This document shows positions 33,721 through 42,160 of a DNA stretch of 64,000 bases, one piece after another. The stretch lies in contig NZ_CP154351.1 in the NCBI RefSeq assembly GCF_039519235.1, forward strand, positions 1,302,001 to 1,366,000, given 5' to 3'. The notes beneath the pieces are model-generated. The model had not been told where the DNA came from. It saw only the letters and a list, made by a program, of their open reading frames with translations, and made no database searches. A program made the translations under genes and the position numbers. Positions within the stretch are counted from its first letter, which is position 1. Each line of letters opens with the position of its first letter. Source of the stretch: Micrococcus sp. 2A (GTDB lineage Bacteria > Actinomycetota > Actinomycetes > Actinomycetales > Micrococcaceae).

Positions 33721-35829
33721 GTGGCCGCCTCCCTCGCCCGCCGCTCCACCGCCGAGCCCGCCGAGCGGATCATCTCCCTGCTGTGGCTGCTCCTCCACGA
33801 GCCCCGCGGCTACACGCGGGAGCAGATCCGTCGCCTCGTGGTCGGCTACGAGGACCTGGGCGAGGGGGCGTTCGCCAAGCTGTTCCAGCGAGACCGCCGC
33901 GTGCTGCGCGCCGTGGGGGTCCCGCTGCTGCGTGCCGCCCGGGCCGACGACGGCGGCGAGGACGCGGAGGAGGGATCGCGGTACCGCGTGGACCGCGAGG
34001 CGCTCCTGCTGCGCGACCTCGACCTGACGGTGGACGAGCGCCGGGCGCTCGTGCGGGCCCGCCGGCTGTGGGCGGACTCCCCGCTGCGCGCGGACGTGGT
34101 GCGCGCCGTCGGGCTGCTCTTCCATCCGGCCGACCTGGCCGACGACGACGCCCTCGCCGGCTACCACACCGTGATGCCGCGGTCGGATCCGCGGCTCGAG
34201 GTGCTCACCGAGGCCGCGGCCGAGCAGAGCACGGTGCGCTTCGCGTACCGCGACGCCGCGGGGGCGCTGCGAGAGCGGACCGTGCGCGTCTGGTTCCTCA
34301 CCCTCGTGCGGGGGCGCTGGTACGCCACGGGATGGGACCTGGACCGCGGCGCCGAGCGCAGCTTCCGCCTCACCCGCATGGAGACCGATCCGGTGCTCGC
34401 CGAGCACGCCCCCGAGGCCCCCGCGCGTCCCGAGGGCTATGACGCCGCCGGCCTGCGCGTGCGCCTGGCCGGGCAGGCCGACGCCGAGCGCGTGCGGGTG
34501 TGGCTCGCGCCGGGACGCGGCCAGGCGGTGCGGGTGGCCGGGCGCGCCGTGGACCCGCGGGCGGACGACGGCCCCCCGCCGGCGGCGGGGTGGGAGCTGT
34601 GGGAGGCCGCCGGCGGCGCTCGTGAGGACGGGCTCGGTGCCGAGGTGGCCGCCCTCCTGGGGGAGGCTCTCTTCTCCCCGGCCCATGCGGGCCTCGTCCA
34701 CCGTCTCGCCGAGGACCTCGAGGCCGCCGCCGCCGTGCACGCGCCAGAGCCGGATCCCGCGTGGGAGTCCCTGTCGCTGGCCCCGCCCGTGCGCCGCCGC
34801 GCCCGACACTCGAGCGAGGACCTCGTGGGCCGGCTCCTGGACATCGTGGGGCTGGCCAACCGCGCCGGAGGCGTGGAGCGTGCCGAGCTGCTGGACCGCC
34901 TCGGCGTCACGTCCCGGGAGCTGGACCGCGACCTCGCGCTCCTCGCGTACTGCGGCATGCCCGAGCGCGAGTTCCCCGGCTTCCAGTTCGACGTGGAGGA
35001 GGAGGGCGGCCGGATCCGCGTCCACCAGGCGGCCGAGCTCGCCGCCCCGGTGCGGCTCACCCTGCCGGAGGCGCACACCCTCGTGGCCACCCTCCAGACC
35101 GTGGCGGACATGACCGTGCTGCCCGCCGCGGACCGGGAGGCCGCCCGCTCGGCGCAGCGCCGGATCCGCGAACGGCTGATCGCCGCGGGGGAGCCCCTGG
35201 CCGAGGACCCGGAGAGCGCCGCCCTCCTCGACGCCCCCACACCGGGCGCGGCGGGCCCGGCCGCCGTCGTCGCGCACTGGGACGTGGCGGTGGACCCGGA
35301 GACGGTGCGCACGCTCCTGGACGCGATCGCGGAGCACCGCGTGCTGCGGCTGCGCTACCACGCGGTGCGCTCGGACACCCAGTCCGAGCGGGACGTGGAG
35401 CCGCTCGCCGTGGTCCAGGACCGCACCCGGCTCTACCTGCACGCGTGGTGCCGCGAGGCCGGCGACCACCGGGTCTTCCGCGTGGACCGCGTGAGCGAGA
35501 TCCGGGAGACCGGCGAGAGGTTCCGGCCCCGCCCGCGCCCCGCTGCCTCCCACGCTCCCTCCGACGCCGGCGACGAGGGGCTCGTCGCGGTGGTGCGGTG
35601 GTCCCACCGCGTGCGCGACGCCGCGGACGGCTACCACCCCCTCGCGCAGGCCCACCTGCCCGGCGGGGACCGTGTCACCCGGCTCGCGCTGACCGGCGCG
35701 GACGTCGCCGCGGCGCTCGTGGCCCGGCACGGCGGCGACGTCGAGGTGCTCGCCCCGGCGGCGCTGCGCGCGGAGGTCGCGGAGCGGGCCGGGAGGGCCG
35801 CTCGACGGGCCCGCACCGGGGTAGCCTAG
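33721..35829 (+). CDS. pafBC: PafBC, fused WYL-domain DNA-damage transcription activator
   Basis: A 702-residue protein that joins PafB and PafC, which are separate genes in mycobacteria. Order: winged helix 1 (about 15-75), WYL domain 1 with WFLTLVRGRWYATGWD, WCX domain, winged helix 2 (about 365-440, LLDRLGVTSRELDRDL), WYL domain 2 with PLAVVQDRTRLYLHAWC, and a second WCX. The fused form is known from Arthrobacter. PafBC activates the RecA/LexA-independent DNA-damage regulon by binding with RNA polymerase; WYL domains are thought to sense single-stranded DNA. GTG at 33721. It is not needed for pupylation despite its name. Confidence 0.93.
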   Translation: MAASLARRSTAEPAERIISLLWLLLHEPRGYTREQIRRLVVGYEDLGEGAFAKLFQRDRRVLRAVGVPLLRAARADDGGEDAEEGSRYRVDREALLLRDLDLTVDERRALVRARRLWADSPLRADVVRAVGLLFHPADLADDDALAGYHTVMPRSDPRLEVLTEAAAEQSTVRFAYRDAAGALRERTVRVWFLTLVRGRWYATGWDLDRGAERSFRLTRMETDPVLAEHAPEAPARPEGYDAAGLRVRLAGQADAERVRVWLAPGRGQAVRVAGRAVDPRADDGPPPAAGWELWEAAGGAREDGLGAEVAALLGEALFSPAHAGLVHRLAEDLEAAAAVHAPEPDPAWESLSLAPPVRRRARHSSEDLVGRLLDIVGLANRAGGVERAELLDRLGVTSRELDRDLALLAYCGMPEREFPGFQFDVEEEGGRIRVHQAAELAAPVRLTLPEAHTLVATLQTVADMTVLPAADREAARSAQRRIRERLIAAGEPLAEDPESAALLDAPTPGAAGPAAVVAHWDVAVDPETVRTLLDAIAEHRVLRLRYHAVRSDTQSERDVEPLAVVQDRTRLYLHAWCREAGDHRVFRVDRVSEIRETGERFRPRPRPAASHAPSDAGDEGLVAVVRWSHRVRDAADGYHPLAQAHLPGGDRVTRLALTGADVAAALVARHGGDVEVLAPAALRAEVAERAGRAARRARTGVA

Positions 35830-35860
35830 GCGCAGGAACCGATCGAAAGGACCCTCCACC

Positions 35861-36112
35861 ATGGCCGGACTCCAGGGATGGCAGCTCGTCATCATCATCC
35901 TGATCGCGCTGCTGCTGTTCGCTGCGCCCAAGCTCCCCACGATGGCCCGCAACCTGGGCCAGTCCATGCGCATCTTCTCCTCCGAGGTGAAGCAGATGCG
36001 CACCGAGGGCAAGGAGGAGGAGCCGAACAACGGCTCCACCGCCGCGGACGCCACGGAGCCGGTCGAGGGCCGCGTCGTGGACCCGGACCCCCGCCCGCGC
36101 GACGACCGCTGA
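35861..36112 (+). CDS. tatA: Sec-independent protein translocase TatA
   Basis: An 83-residue protein with one N-terminal membrane helix (WQLVIIILIALLLFAAPKLP), the FGxxKLP-like hinge (here FAAPKLP), an amphipathic helix and an acidic tail. TatA oligomers form the channel of the twin-arginine pathway. ATG at 35861 follows GAAAGGA; TAGCCT at 35822-35827, at the very end of pafBC, is a possible -10. It is 21 bases upstream of tatC. TatB is not in the window. Confidence 0.93.
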   Translation: MAGLQGWQLVIIILIALLLFAAPKLPTMARNLGQSMRIFSSEVKQMRTEGKEEEPNNGSTAADATEPVEGRVVDPDPRPRDDR

Positions 36113-36133
36113 TCCGCGAGAGGCACCGCATCC

Positions 36134-36997
36134 ATGACCTCCGTCGAGGGTGAGGAACGCGCCGCCGGGCGGCGCCGCACGAAGGCCCGGAAGCAGAAGA
36201 ACCCCCACGGGGAGATGCCCCTGCGCGAGCACCTCACGGAGCTGCGCAACCGCATCCTGATCTCGGCCGTGGCCATCGCGCTCGGCTCCATCGTGGGATT
36301 CCTCCTCTACGAGCCGATCTTCACCGCGCTGGTGGCCCCCGTGGTCGAGGCCGGCAAGGGCCGGCTCTCCGCCGTGACCTTCGACTCCGTGGGTGCGCCG
36401 TTCGACATCATGCTCCAGGTGTCGATGTTCATCGGGCTGCTCGTCTCGAGCCCGGTGTGGCTCTACCAGATCTGGGCGTTCGTGATGCCGGGCCTGAAGA
36501 AGAACGAGAAGCGCTACGCGCTCGGGTTCCTCGGCGCCGCCATCCCGCTGTTCCTCGCCGGCGTCGGCCTGGGCTGGCTCGTGATGCCCCAGGCCGTGCA
36601 GTTCTTCATCCAGTTCTCGCCGGCCAACATGCCCAACCTGATCCCCGCCCAGTCGTACATCCCGTTCGTGCTGCGCCTGTTCCTGGCCTTCGGGGCCTCC
36701 CTGGTGCTGCCGGTGTTCCTGGTCGGGCTGAACATGATCGGCGTGCTCCCCGGGCGCACCATCGTCCAGCACTGGCGCATCACCGTGTTCGGCGTGGCCC
36801 TGGTCGCCGCGCTGGCCGCCCCTGGCAGCGACGCCGTCTCGATGTTCTACCTCGCGGTCCCGCTGGTGCTGCTCTTCGGCGCCTCCATCGTGCTCTGCCT
36901 TCTGAACGACCGGCGTCGCGCGCGTCGCGCCGACCACCGCGAGCAGGACGTCGAGGCGGAGATCGCCGCCGGCCCCCGCCCGCTCGACGAGATCTGA
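36134..36997 (+). CDS. tatC: Sec-independent protein translocase TatC
   Basis: A 287-residue protein with six membrane helices. The N-terminal cytoplasmic signature MPLREHLTELRNRI includes the conserved Glu that reads the twin-arginine signal, and YQIWAFVMPGLKKNEK is the conserved first cytoplasmic loop. It is the receptor of the Tat pathway. ATG at 36134 has a GAGAGG site. The gene ends before a strong hairpin. Confidence 0.96.
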   Translation: MTSVEGEERAAGRRRTKARKQKNPHGEMPLREHLTELRNRILISAVAIALGSIVGFLLYEPIFTALVAPVVEAGKGRLSAVTFDSVGAPFDIMLQVSMFIGLLVSSPVWLYQIWAFVMPGLKKNEKRYALGFLGAAIPLFLAGVGLGWLVMPQAVQFFIQFSPANMPNLIPAQSYIPFVLRLFLAFGASLVLPVFLVGLNMIGVLPGRTIVQHWRITVFGVALVAALAAPGSDAVSMFYLAVPLVLLFGASIVLCLLNDRRRARRADHREQDVEAEIAAGPRPLDEI

Positions 36998-37018
36998 CCC
37001 CGGCCCCGCAGGGTCGAC

Positions 37019-37055
37019 CGGCGCCCGTCTCCGCCCACGGCGGAGACGGGCGCCG
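37019..37055 (+). terminator. terminator after tatC
   Basis: A perfect 17-base stem (cggcgcccgtctccgcc and its complement) with a 3-base loop, 22 bases after tatC and 29 bases before the helY -10. Confidence 0.8.
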
Positions 37056-37083
37056 CGCTTCCTCTGCCGCCAGAACCGGCCGC

Positions 37084-37089
37084 TAGGGT
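37084..37089 (+). promoter_or_regulatory. -10 element (TAGGGT), leaderless helY
   Basis: TAGGGT ends seven bases before ATG 37097 and overlaps an in-frame GTG at 37088, which therefore cannot be the start of a transcript from this promoter. Confidence 0.55.
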
Positions 37090-37096
37090 GGCGGTC

Positions 37097-40000
37097 ATGG
37101 TCCCCGTCATCCCGAACGAGCCGAGGGGCGATGACGCCCTGCCCCACGACGAGCCGCAGCTCAGCCCGGCCGAGCGCTACGCCCGCGCCCGGGCGTCCCG
37201 CACCCACGCCGGATCCCAGCTCGGCCTGTTCGCCGCGGGCCTGGGCTTCCCCCTGGACGACTTCCAGGTGCGTGCGTGCGGCGAGGTGGAGGACGGCCAC
37301 GGCGTGCTCGTGGCGGCGCCCACCGGAGCGGGCAAGACGGTGGTCGGGGAGTTCGCCGTCCACCTCGCCCTGGCCCGGGGGACCAAGGCGTTCTACACCA
37401 CGCCCATCAAGGCGCTGAGCAACCAGAAGTACACGGACCTGGTGCGCGCCCACGGCGCCGAGCGAGTGGGCCTGCTCACCGGTGACACCTCCATCAACCC
37501 GGACGCGCAGGTCGTGGTGATGACCACGGAGGTGCTGCGCAACATGCTCTACGCGGACTCCGACGCCCTCACCGACCTCGGGTTCGTGGTGATGGACGAG
37601 GTGCACTACCTCGCGGACCGCTTCCGCGGCCCCGTGTGGGAGGAGGTGATCATCCACCTGCCCGAGCACGTGCAGCTGATCTCCCTCTCCGCCACCGTGT
37701 CCAACGCGGAGGAGTTCGGCGCGTGGCTGGACACCGTGCGCGGCGCCACCACCGTCGTCGTCTCCGAGCACCGCCCCGTGCCCCTGTGGCAGCACGTCAT
37801 GGCGGGCAGCCACCTCTACGACCTCTTCGCGGAGGACGTCGCGTTCGAGGACACCGCGGACCGGGACGGCGCCGCCCTGCTCAACCCCGAGCTCAAGCGC
37901 CTGGCCGTCGAGGCCGAGCGCGGGGCGCAGCGCCCCGACTGGGGCCGGCCCGGCCGCCGCCAGGACAAGGGCGGCCGCGGCGGCGGGCCCAAGGGCCGCA
38001 CCAGGGGCGGCCGCGGCGGTCGGGACGATCGTCCTGACCGTTCCGGCCGTCCGGCGGCGTCGGGCTGGGACCGGGACCGGGGCGCCGCCGCGCGCACCGG
38101 CCACGGCGAGGACGCCCCGCGCCGCCGCAGCATGACCACCTCCCGCCCGGAGATGATCCGCGTGCTGGAACGCGAGGGCCTGCTGCCCTGCATCACCTTC
38201 ATCTTCTCGCGAGCCGGGTGCGACGGCGCCGTGGAGCAGTGCCTGCGCGCAGGGCTGGACCTCACCACGCCGCGCGAGAAGGCCCTCGTCGCCGAGCGCG
38301 TCGAGGAGGTCGCGCGCCTCCTGCCGCCCGAGGACCTCGAGGTGCTCGGCTTCTGGGCGTGGCGCGACAGCCTCTCCCGGGGCTTCGCCGCCCACCACGC
38401 CGGCATGCTGCCCCCGTTCAAGGAGGCCGTGGAGGACCTGTTCGCCGGCGGCGCCCTGAAGGCCGTCTTCGCCACGGAGACCCTGGCGCTCGGCATCAAC
38501 ATGCCCGCCCGCTCCGTGGTGATCGAGAAGCTCGTGAAGTTCAACGGCGAGTCCCACGTGGACATCACGGCGGGGGAGTACACCCAGCTCACGGGCCGCG
38601 CCGGCCGCCGCGGGATCGACGTGGAGGGCCACGCCGTGGTGATGTGGCGTCCCGGCCTGGACCCGGCCGCCGTCGCCGGCCTGGCCTCGCGCCGCACCTA
38701 TCCGCTGCGCTCCTCGTTCCGCCCCACCTACAACATGTCGGTGAACCTGCTGTCCCAGGTGGGCGCGGACCGTGCCCGCGGCATCCTCGAGTCCTCGTTC
38801 GCACAGTTCCAGGCGGACCGCTCCGTGGTGGGCCTCGCGCGCGAGGTCCGGTCCAAGGAGAGCAGCCTCGAGAAGTACGCCGCGGCCATGGAGTGCCACC
38901 TGGGCGACGTCGGCGAGTACCTCGGGCTGCGCAAGGAGCTCGCCTCCGTGCAGAAGTCCGGCTCGCAGGGGCGCCGGCGCGCCCAGATCGCGGCGGTGAA
39001 GGAGTCGCTGTCGGACCTCGCGCCGGGCGACGTCATCCAGCTCGACGACGGGCGCCAGCTCGGCCGCGCCGTCGTGGTCCTCCCCGCGGGCAACCCGCAG
39101 AACCCGCGCGTGGGCGTCGTGACGGACAAGGCGCAGCTGCGCCGCATCACGGTCGACGACGTCACGGGCCCCGTGGACCCGATCGCGGGAGCCGTCCTGC
39201 CGCAGCTGCTGCAGGTGAAGACCCCCGCGCAGCGCAAGGACATCGCCGCCGCGATGCGGGAGGCCGTGCGGATCCACCGCCCGCCCACGGGGGGACGACG
39301 CCGCTCCACGGGCTTCCGCCTGCAGGAGGACACCGTGTCCCCCCGCGCCGAGGAGCTGCGCCGCGCCCTCGAGCGCCACCCGTGCCACGGGTGCCAGGAC
39401 CGGGAGGAGCACCTGCGCTGGGGCGAGCGCTGGTGGGGGATGAAGCGTGAGCTCTCGGTGCTGCGCGAGCGGATCGCGGGTCGCACCAACACGATCGCCC
39501 GCACGTTCGATCGCGTGGTGGGCCTGCTGAACTCCTACGGCTACGTCCGCGACGACGTCGCCGACCCGGCCGACGCCCTCACCGACAAGGGCCAGACCCT
39601 GCGGCGCATCTACGGCGAGCGCGACCTCTTCGCCTCGCTCGTGCTGCACGACCCGGCCACGGCCTCGCTGACGCCCGAGGAGTGGGCGTGCGTGGCGGCG
39701 CTGCTCGTGTACCAGGGCAAGGGCGAGACCCGCGGCGTGGTGCCGATGCCCACGGCGCGGCTGGCCCGCGTGGCGGAGGCCGCGGAGGCGATCGAGGCGG
39801 ACCTCGCCGCCGCCGAGCAGGCCGCCCGCCTGGACCCGACCCCGCCCACCGATCCCGGGCTCGTGGGGCCGGTGCACCGCTGGGTGCGCGGCAAGTCCCT
39901 GCGGGACACCCTGCAGGGCGCGGACCTCGCGGCGGGCGACTTCGTGCGCTGGGCCCGCCAGGTGATCGACGTGCTCGACCAGCTGGCCCAGGTGCCCGGC

Positions 40001-40105
40001 GACGCGCACCGCTCCCGGGCGTGCCGACACGCGGCGGGCCTGGTGGCCCGCGGAGTGGTGGCCACCTCCCTTCCCGGCGCCGCCCAGCCCGGGGCGCTAG
40101 GGTGA
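37097..40105 (+). CDS. helY: DExH-box RNA helicase of the Ski2/Mtr4-like HelY family
   Basis: A 1002-residue superfamily 2 helicase. Walker A is APTGAGKTVVGEF, the DExH box is VMDEVHYL, motif III SLSATVSN, and motif VI QLTGRAGRRGIDVEG. A Gly/Arg-rich insert at about residues 281-345 (GGRGGGPKGRTRGGRGG and similar) interrupts the core between the two RecA folds and looks like an RGG box. A long C-terminal helical region follows, as in Ski2 proteins. It probably unwinds structured RNA in decay or maturation. The last codons contain the -10 of the next gene. Confidence 0.92.
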   Translation: MVPVIPNEPRGDDALPHDEPQLSPAERYARARASRTHAGSQLGLFAAGLGFPLDDFQVRACGEVEDGHGVLVAAPTGAGKTVVGEFAVHLALARGTKAFYTTPIKALSNQKYTDLVRAHGAERVGLLTGDTSINPDAQVVVMTTEVLRNMLYADSDALTDLGFVVMDEVHYLADRFRGPVWEEVIIHLPEHVQLISLSATVSNAEEFGAWLDTVRGATTVVVSEHRPVPLWQHVMAGSHLYDLFAEDVAFEDTADRDGAALLNPELKRLAVEAERGAQRPDWGRPGRRQDKGGRGGGPKGRTRGGRGGRDDRPDRSGRPAASGWDRDRGAAARTGHGEDAPRRRSMTTSRPEMIRVLEREGLLPCITFIFSRAGCDGAVEQCLRAGLDLTTPREKALVAERVEEVARLLPPEDLEVLGFWAWRDSLSRGFAAHHAGMLPPFKEAVEDLFAGGALKAVFATETLALGINMPARSVVIEKLVKFNGESHVDITAGEYTQLTGRAGRRGIDVEGHAVVMWRPGLDPAAVAGLASRRTYPLRSSFRPTYNMSVNLLSQVGADRARGILESSFAQFQADRSVVGLAREVRSKESSLEKYAAAMECHLGDVGEYLGLRKELASVQKSGSQGRRRAQIAAVKESLSDLAPGDVIQLDDGRQLGRAVVVLPAGNPQNPRVGVVTDKAQLRRITVDDVTGPVDPIAGAVLPQLLQVKTPAQRKDIAAAMREAVRIHRPPTGGRRRSTGFRLQEDTVSPRAEELRRALERHPCHGCQDREEHLRWGERWWGMKRELSVLRERIAGRTNTIARTFDRVVGLLNSYGYVRDDVADPADALTDKGQTLRRIYGERDLFASLVLHDPATASLTPEEWACVAALLVYQGKGETRGVVPMPTARLARVAEAAEAIEADLAAAEQAARLDPTPPTDPGLVGPVHRWVRGKSLRDTLQGADLAAGDFVRWARQVIDVLDQLAQVPGDAHRSRACRHAAGLVARGVVATSLPGAAQPGALG
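40098..40103 (+). promoter_or_regulatory. -10 element (TAGGGT) overlapping the helY stop
   Basis: TAGGGT occupies the final codons of helY and ends seven bases before GTG 40111, predicting a leaderless transcript for the degenerate amidohydrolase gene. Confidence 0.5.
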
Positions 40106-40110
40106 GCCGC

Positions 40111-41223
40111 GTGAGAGCGCACCTGTTGACGAACGGCATCATCCACTCCGCCTCGGATCCCTACGCCACCGCGGCCCTCGTGGCCGACGGCGTGGTGGCG
40201 TGGCTGGGGTCCGACGACTCCGCCGCGCTCGTGGCCGGCCCGGAGGTGCCGCGCCAGGACCTGGACGGGGCGGTCGTGGCCCCCGCCTTCGTGGCCCCGT
40301 GGGGCACGGCCGCCGACGCGCGGGACGCCCTTCTCCGCGGCACCGCCGTGGTCACCGTGCTCGAGGGCTGGGACGCGCGGTCGCAGGGCCAGGCCGACGC
40401 CGCTCCGCCCGCGCCGGCCGCCCGACCGGCCGCCCGACCGGCCGCCCGGACCGTGGTCTACCGGGCCCCCGAGACCGTGGACGCCGCGGCCGCGGGCGTG
40501 TGGCTGCCCACGGACGACGGGCTCGACGCGTCCTCCCTCGCGGGGCTGGTGGCCGCGTCGACGCAGGCGGGGGAGCAGGCCTACCTCGTGCCGGCCCACC
40601 GGGACCACACCGGGGATCCCGACGCCGTCGCCCGCGCCCAGTCCGCCGCCGTCGCCGCCCTGCGCTCCGTCGCGGGGGAGCTCGGCGCCCCGGCGCTGGG
40701 GCGCGTCCGCCACCGGCTGGCGGTGACCGGGCCCCTGGACGCCGCGGACCGCGGTTTCCTGGCCGGGATCGGCGTGTCCGTGACGGTCGCCCCGGACGCC
40801 GAGGGCGTCCTGCGCGCCCCCGTGGCCTCCCTCCTGGCGGACGCCGTGCCGCTCGCCCTCGCGGCGGGCCCCGACGGCGACCCGTGGGCGGCCGTCCGCG
40901 CCGCGCTGACGCACCCGGAGGAGGACGAGCGGATCTCCGCACGCTCCGCGTTCACCGCCGCCACCCGCACCGGCCTGCGCGTCCTGCCGGACGTGCCGGC
41001 CGCCCGCGTGGAGGCCACCCCGCGCCTCGTGGTCTCCGCCGCGGCCACCTTCGCCGTGTGGGACGCCGACGCCGTGACGGTGCAGTCCCCGGACGGCCGC
41101 GTGGCCGCGTGGAGCACCGACACCCGCGCCGGCACGCCCCTGCTGCCCGCCCTGGACGCCGAGACCGCGCTGCCGCGCTGGCGCGCCACGTGGCTGGACG
41201 GCGCGGTGGCCGCCCAGGCGTGA
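40111..41223 (+). CDS. degenerate amidohydrolase-like protein without metal site
   Basis: A 370-residue protein whose ends still match the amidohydrolase family found between helicase and mannosyltransferase genes in related actinobacteria: HLLTNGIIHSASDPYATAALV at the start, DGAVVAPAFV where HxH should follow, then PWAAVRAALTHP, ISARSAFTAATRTG and AATFAVWDAD at the end. The HxH pair after PAFV is replaced by APWGT, and the usual GSD metal aspartate region reads AAGPDGDP, so no metal can bind as in active members. The middle is shortened and contains a 12-base tandem repeat. The frame is open and codon use normal, so it is expressed as a pseudo-enzyme or is drifting. GTG 40102 is an alternative start. 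Confidence 0.6.
   Translation: MRAHLLTNGIIHSASDPYATAALVADGVVAWLGSDDSAALVAGPEVPRQDLDGAVVAPAFVAPWGTAADARDALLRGTAVVTVLEGWDARSQGQADAAPPAPAARPAARPAARTVVYRAPETVDAAAAGVWLPTDDGLDASSLAGLVAASTQAGEQAYLVPAHRDHTGDPDAVARAQSAAVAALRSVAGELGAPALGRVRHRLAVTGPLDAADRGFLAGIGVSVTVAPDAEGVLRAPVASLLADAVPLALAAGPDGDPWAAVRAALTHPEEDERISARSAFTAATRTGLRVLPDVPAARVEATPRLVVSAAATFAVWDADAVTVQSPDGRVAAWSTDTRAGTPLLPALDAETALPRWRATWLDGAVAAQA
40416..40451 (+). repeat. 12-base tandem repeat, three copies
   Basis: The unit ggccgcccgacc occurs twice exactly and a third time with one extra G, encoding an Ala-Ala-Arg-Pro repeat inside the degenerate amidohydrolase. It is a site for slippage changes. Confidence 0.75.
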
Positions 41224-41268
41224 GACCCGCCGCGCGCGCCGCTGGACGGCGCGCGCCCGAGCGGTTCC

Positions 41269-41274
41269 TATACT
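41269..41274 (+). promoter_or_regulatory. -10 element (TATACT) before ppm1 leader
   Basis: TATACT is an almost perfect -10. The expected start, seven bases on, falls on an ATG at 41282 that opens a 25-codon reading frame, rather than on the mannosyltransferase gene. Confidence 0.55.
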
Positions 41275-41281
41275 CGAACGG

Positions 41282-41359
41282 ATGACCACGGCCCGCCGAC
41301 CGGCGCACGGCCGAACCGAACGGCCCGAGGAAGGCGTGAGAGACGCATGCGCGTGCTGA
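41282..41359 (+). CDS. possible leaderless upstream peptide (25 aa)
   Basis: ATG 41282 to TGA 41357-41359 encodes a 25-residue Arg-rich peptide ending in ACAC. It would be translated from the first base of the transcript and overlaps the start of the next gene by 13 bases in another frame, so ribosomes finishing it could re-initiate or interfere there. It may be chance. Confidence 0.3.
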   Translation: MTTARRPAHGRTERPEEGVRDACAC

Positions 41360-42078
41360 CCATCATCCCCACCTACAACGAGATCGAGTCGCTGCCGCTG
41401 ACCCTCGGTCGACTCCGCGAGGCCGTCCCCGAGGTGGACGTGCTCGTGGTGGACGACTCCTCCCCGGACGGCACCGGCGAGTGGGCCGACCGCCGCGCCG
41501 CCGAGGACGCGGGGGTCCACGTGCTGCACCGCGCCGAGAAGAACGGCCTGGGCGGGGCGTACATCGCGGGCTTCCGCTGGGGGCTCGAGCGCGGCTACGA
41601 CGTGCTCGTGGAGATGGACGCCGACGGCTCGCACCAGCCCGAGCAGCTGCCCCGACTCCTGGAGGCCGTCCGCACCGCGGACCTCGTGATCGGCTCCCGC
41701 CGCGTGCCGGGCGGCAAGATGGTCAACTGGCCGATGTCCCGCAAGCTCATCTCCTTCGGCGGCTCGCTCTACCCCCGCATCATGCTCGGCCTCAACCTCA
41801 CGGACATCACCGCCGGCTACCGCGCCTACCGCGCGGACGTGCTGCGCGAGATCGACCTCGACGACGTGCAGTCCAAGGGCTACGGCTTCCAGGTGGACAT
41901 GACGTTCCGCACTGCCCGCCTGGGCAAGCGGATCGTGGAGGTCCCCATCACCTTCGTCGAGCGCGAGCTCGGCGAGTCCAAGATGAGCGGCGGCATCATC
42001 GGCGAGGCCGTGGTCAACGTGACCCGCTGGGGCCTGGCCGCCCGCGCCGAGCAGCTGGGCAAGCTGTTCGGCCGCTGA
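41347..42078 (+). CDS. ppm1: polyprenol monophosphomannose synthase (GT2)
   Basis: A 243-residue GT2 enzyme that transfers mannose from GDP-mannose to polyprenyl phosphate, giving the lipid donor for lipomannan and protein O-mannosylation outside the membrane. Motifs are [36 protein letters not shown] (DxD metal site) and [10 protein letters not shown]. It equals the catalytic domain of mycobacterial Ppm1 without the fused acyltransferase, which would be a separate gene. ATG 41347 follows GAGGAAGG. Micrococcus makes lipomannan, consistent with this role. A perfect palindrome follows the gene. Confidence 0.9.
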   Translation: MRVLTIIPTYNEIESLPLTLGRLREAVPEVDVLVVDDSSPDGTGEWADRRAAEDAGVHVLHRAEKNGLGGAYIAGFRWGLERGYDVLVEMDADGSHQPEQLPRLLEAVRTADLVIGSRRVPGGKMVNWPMSRKLISFGGSLYPRIMLGLNLTDITAGYRAYRADVLREIDLDDVQSKGYGFQVDMTFRTARLGKRIVEVPITFVERELGESKMSGGIIGEAVVNVTRWGLAARAEQLGKLFGR

Positions 42079-42112
42079 CCCGACGCTGATCGGCGCACTG
42101 TCCGCAGACGAC

Positions 42113-42140
42113 GAGGGCCCGACCACGTGGTCGGGCCCTC
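42113..42140. terminator. bidirectional terminator between ppm1 and rbpA
   Basis: A perfect 28-base palindrome (gagggcccgaccac and its complement) between converging genes. Confidence 0.75.
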
Positions 42141-42160
42141 ATGGCGTGCGGGGGAGCGGA

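Noticed and set aside
35675..40030. 1451-codon open frame antisense to pafBC, tat genes and helY
   Set aside because: Runs across five real genes and intergenic hairpins; biased composition and no recognisable domain.
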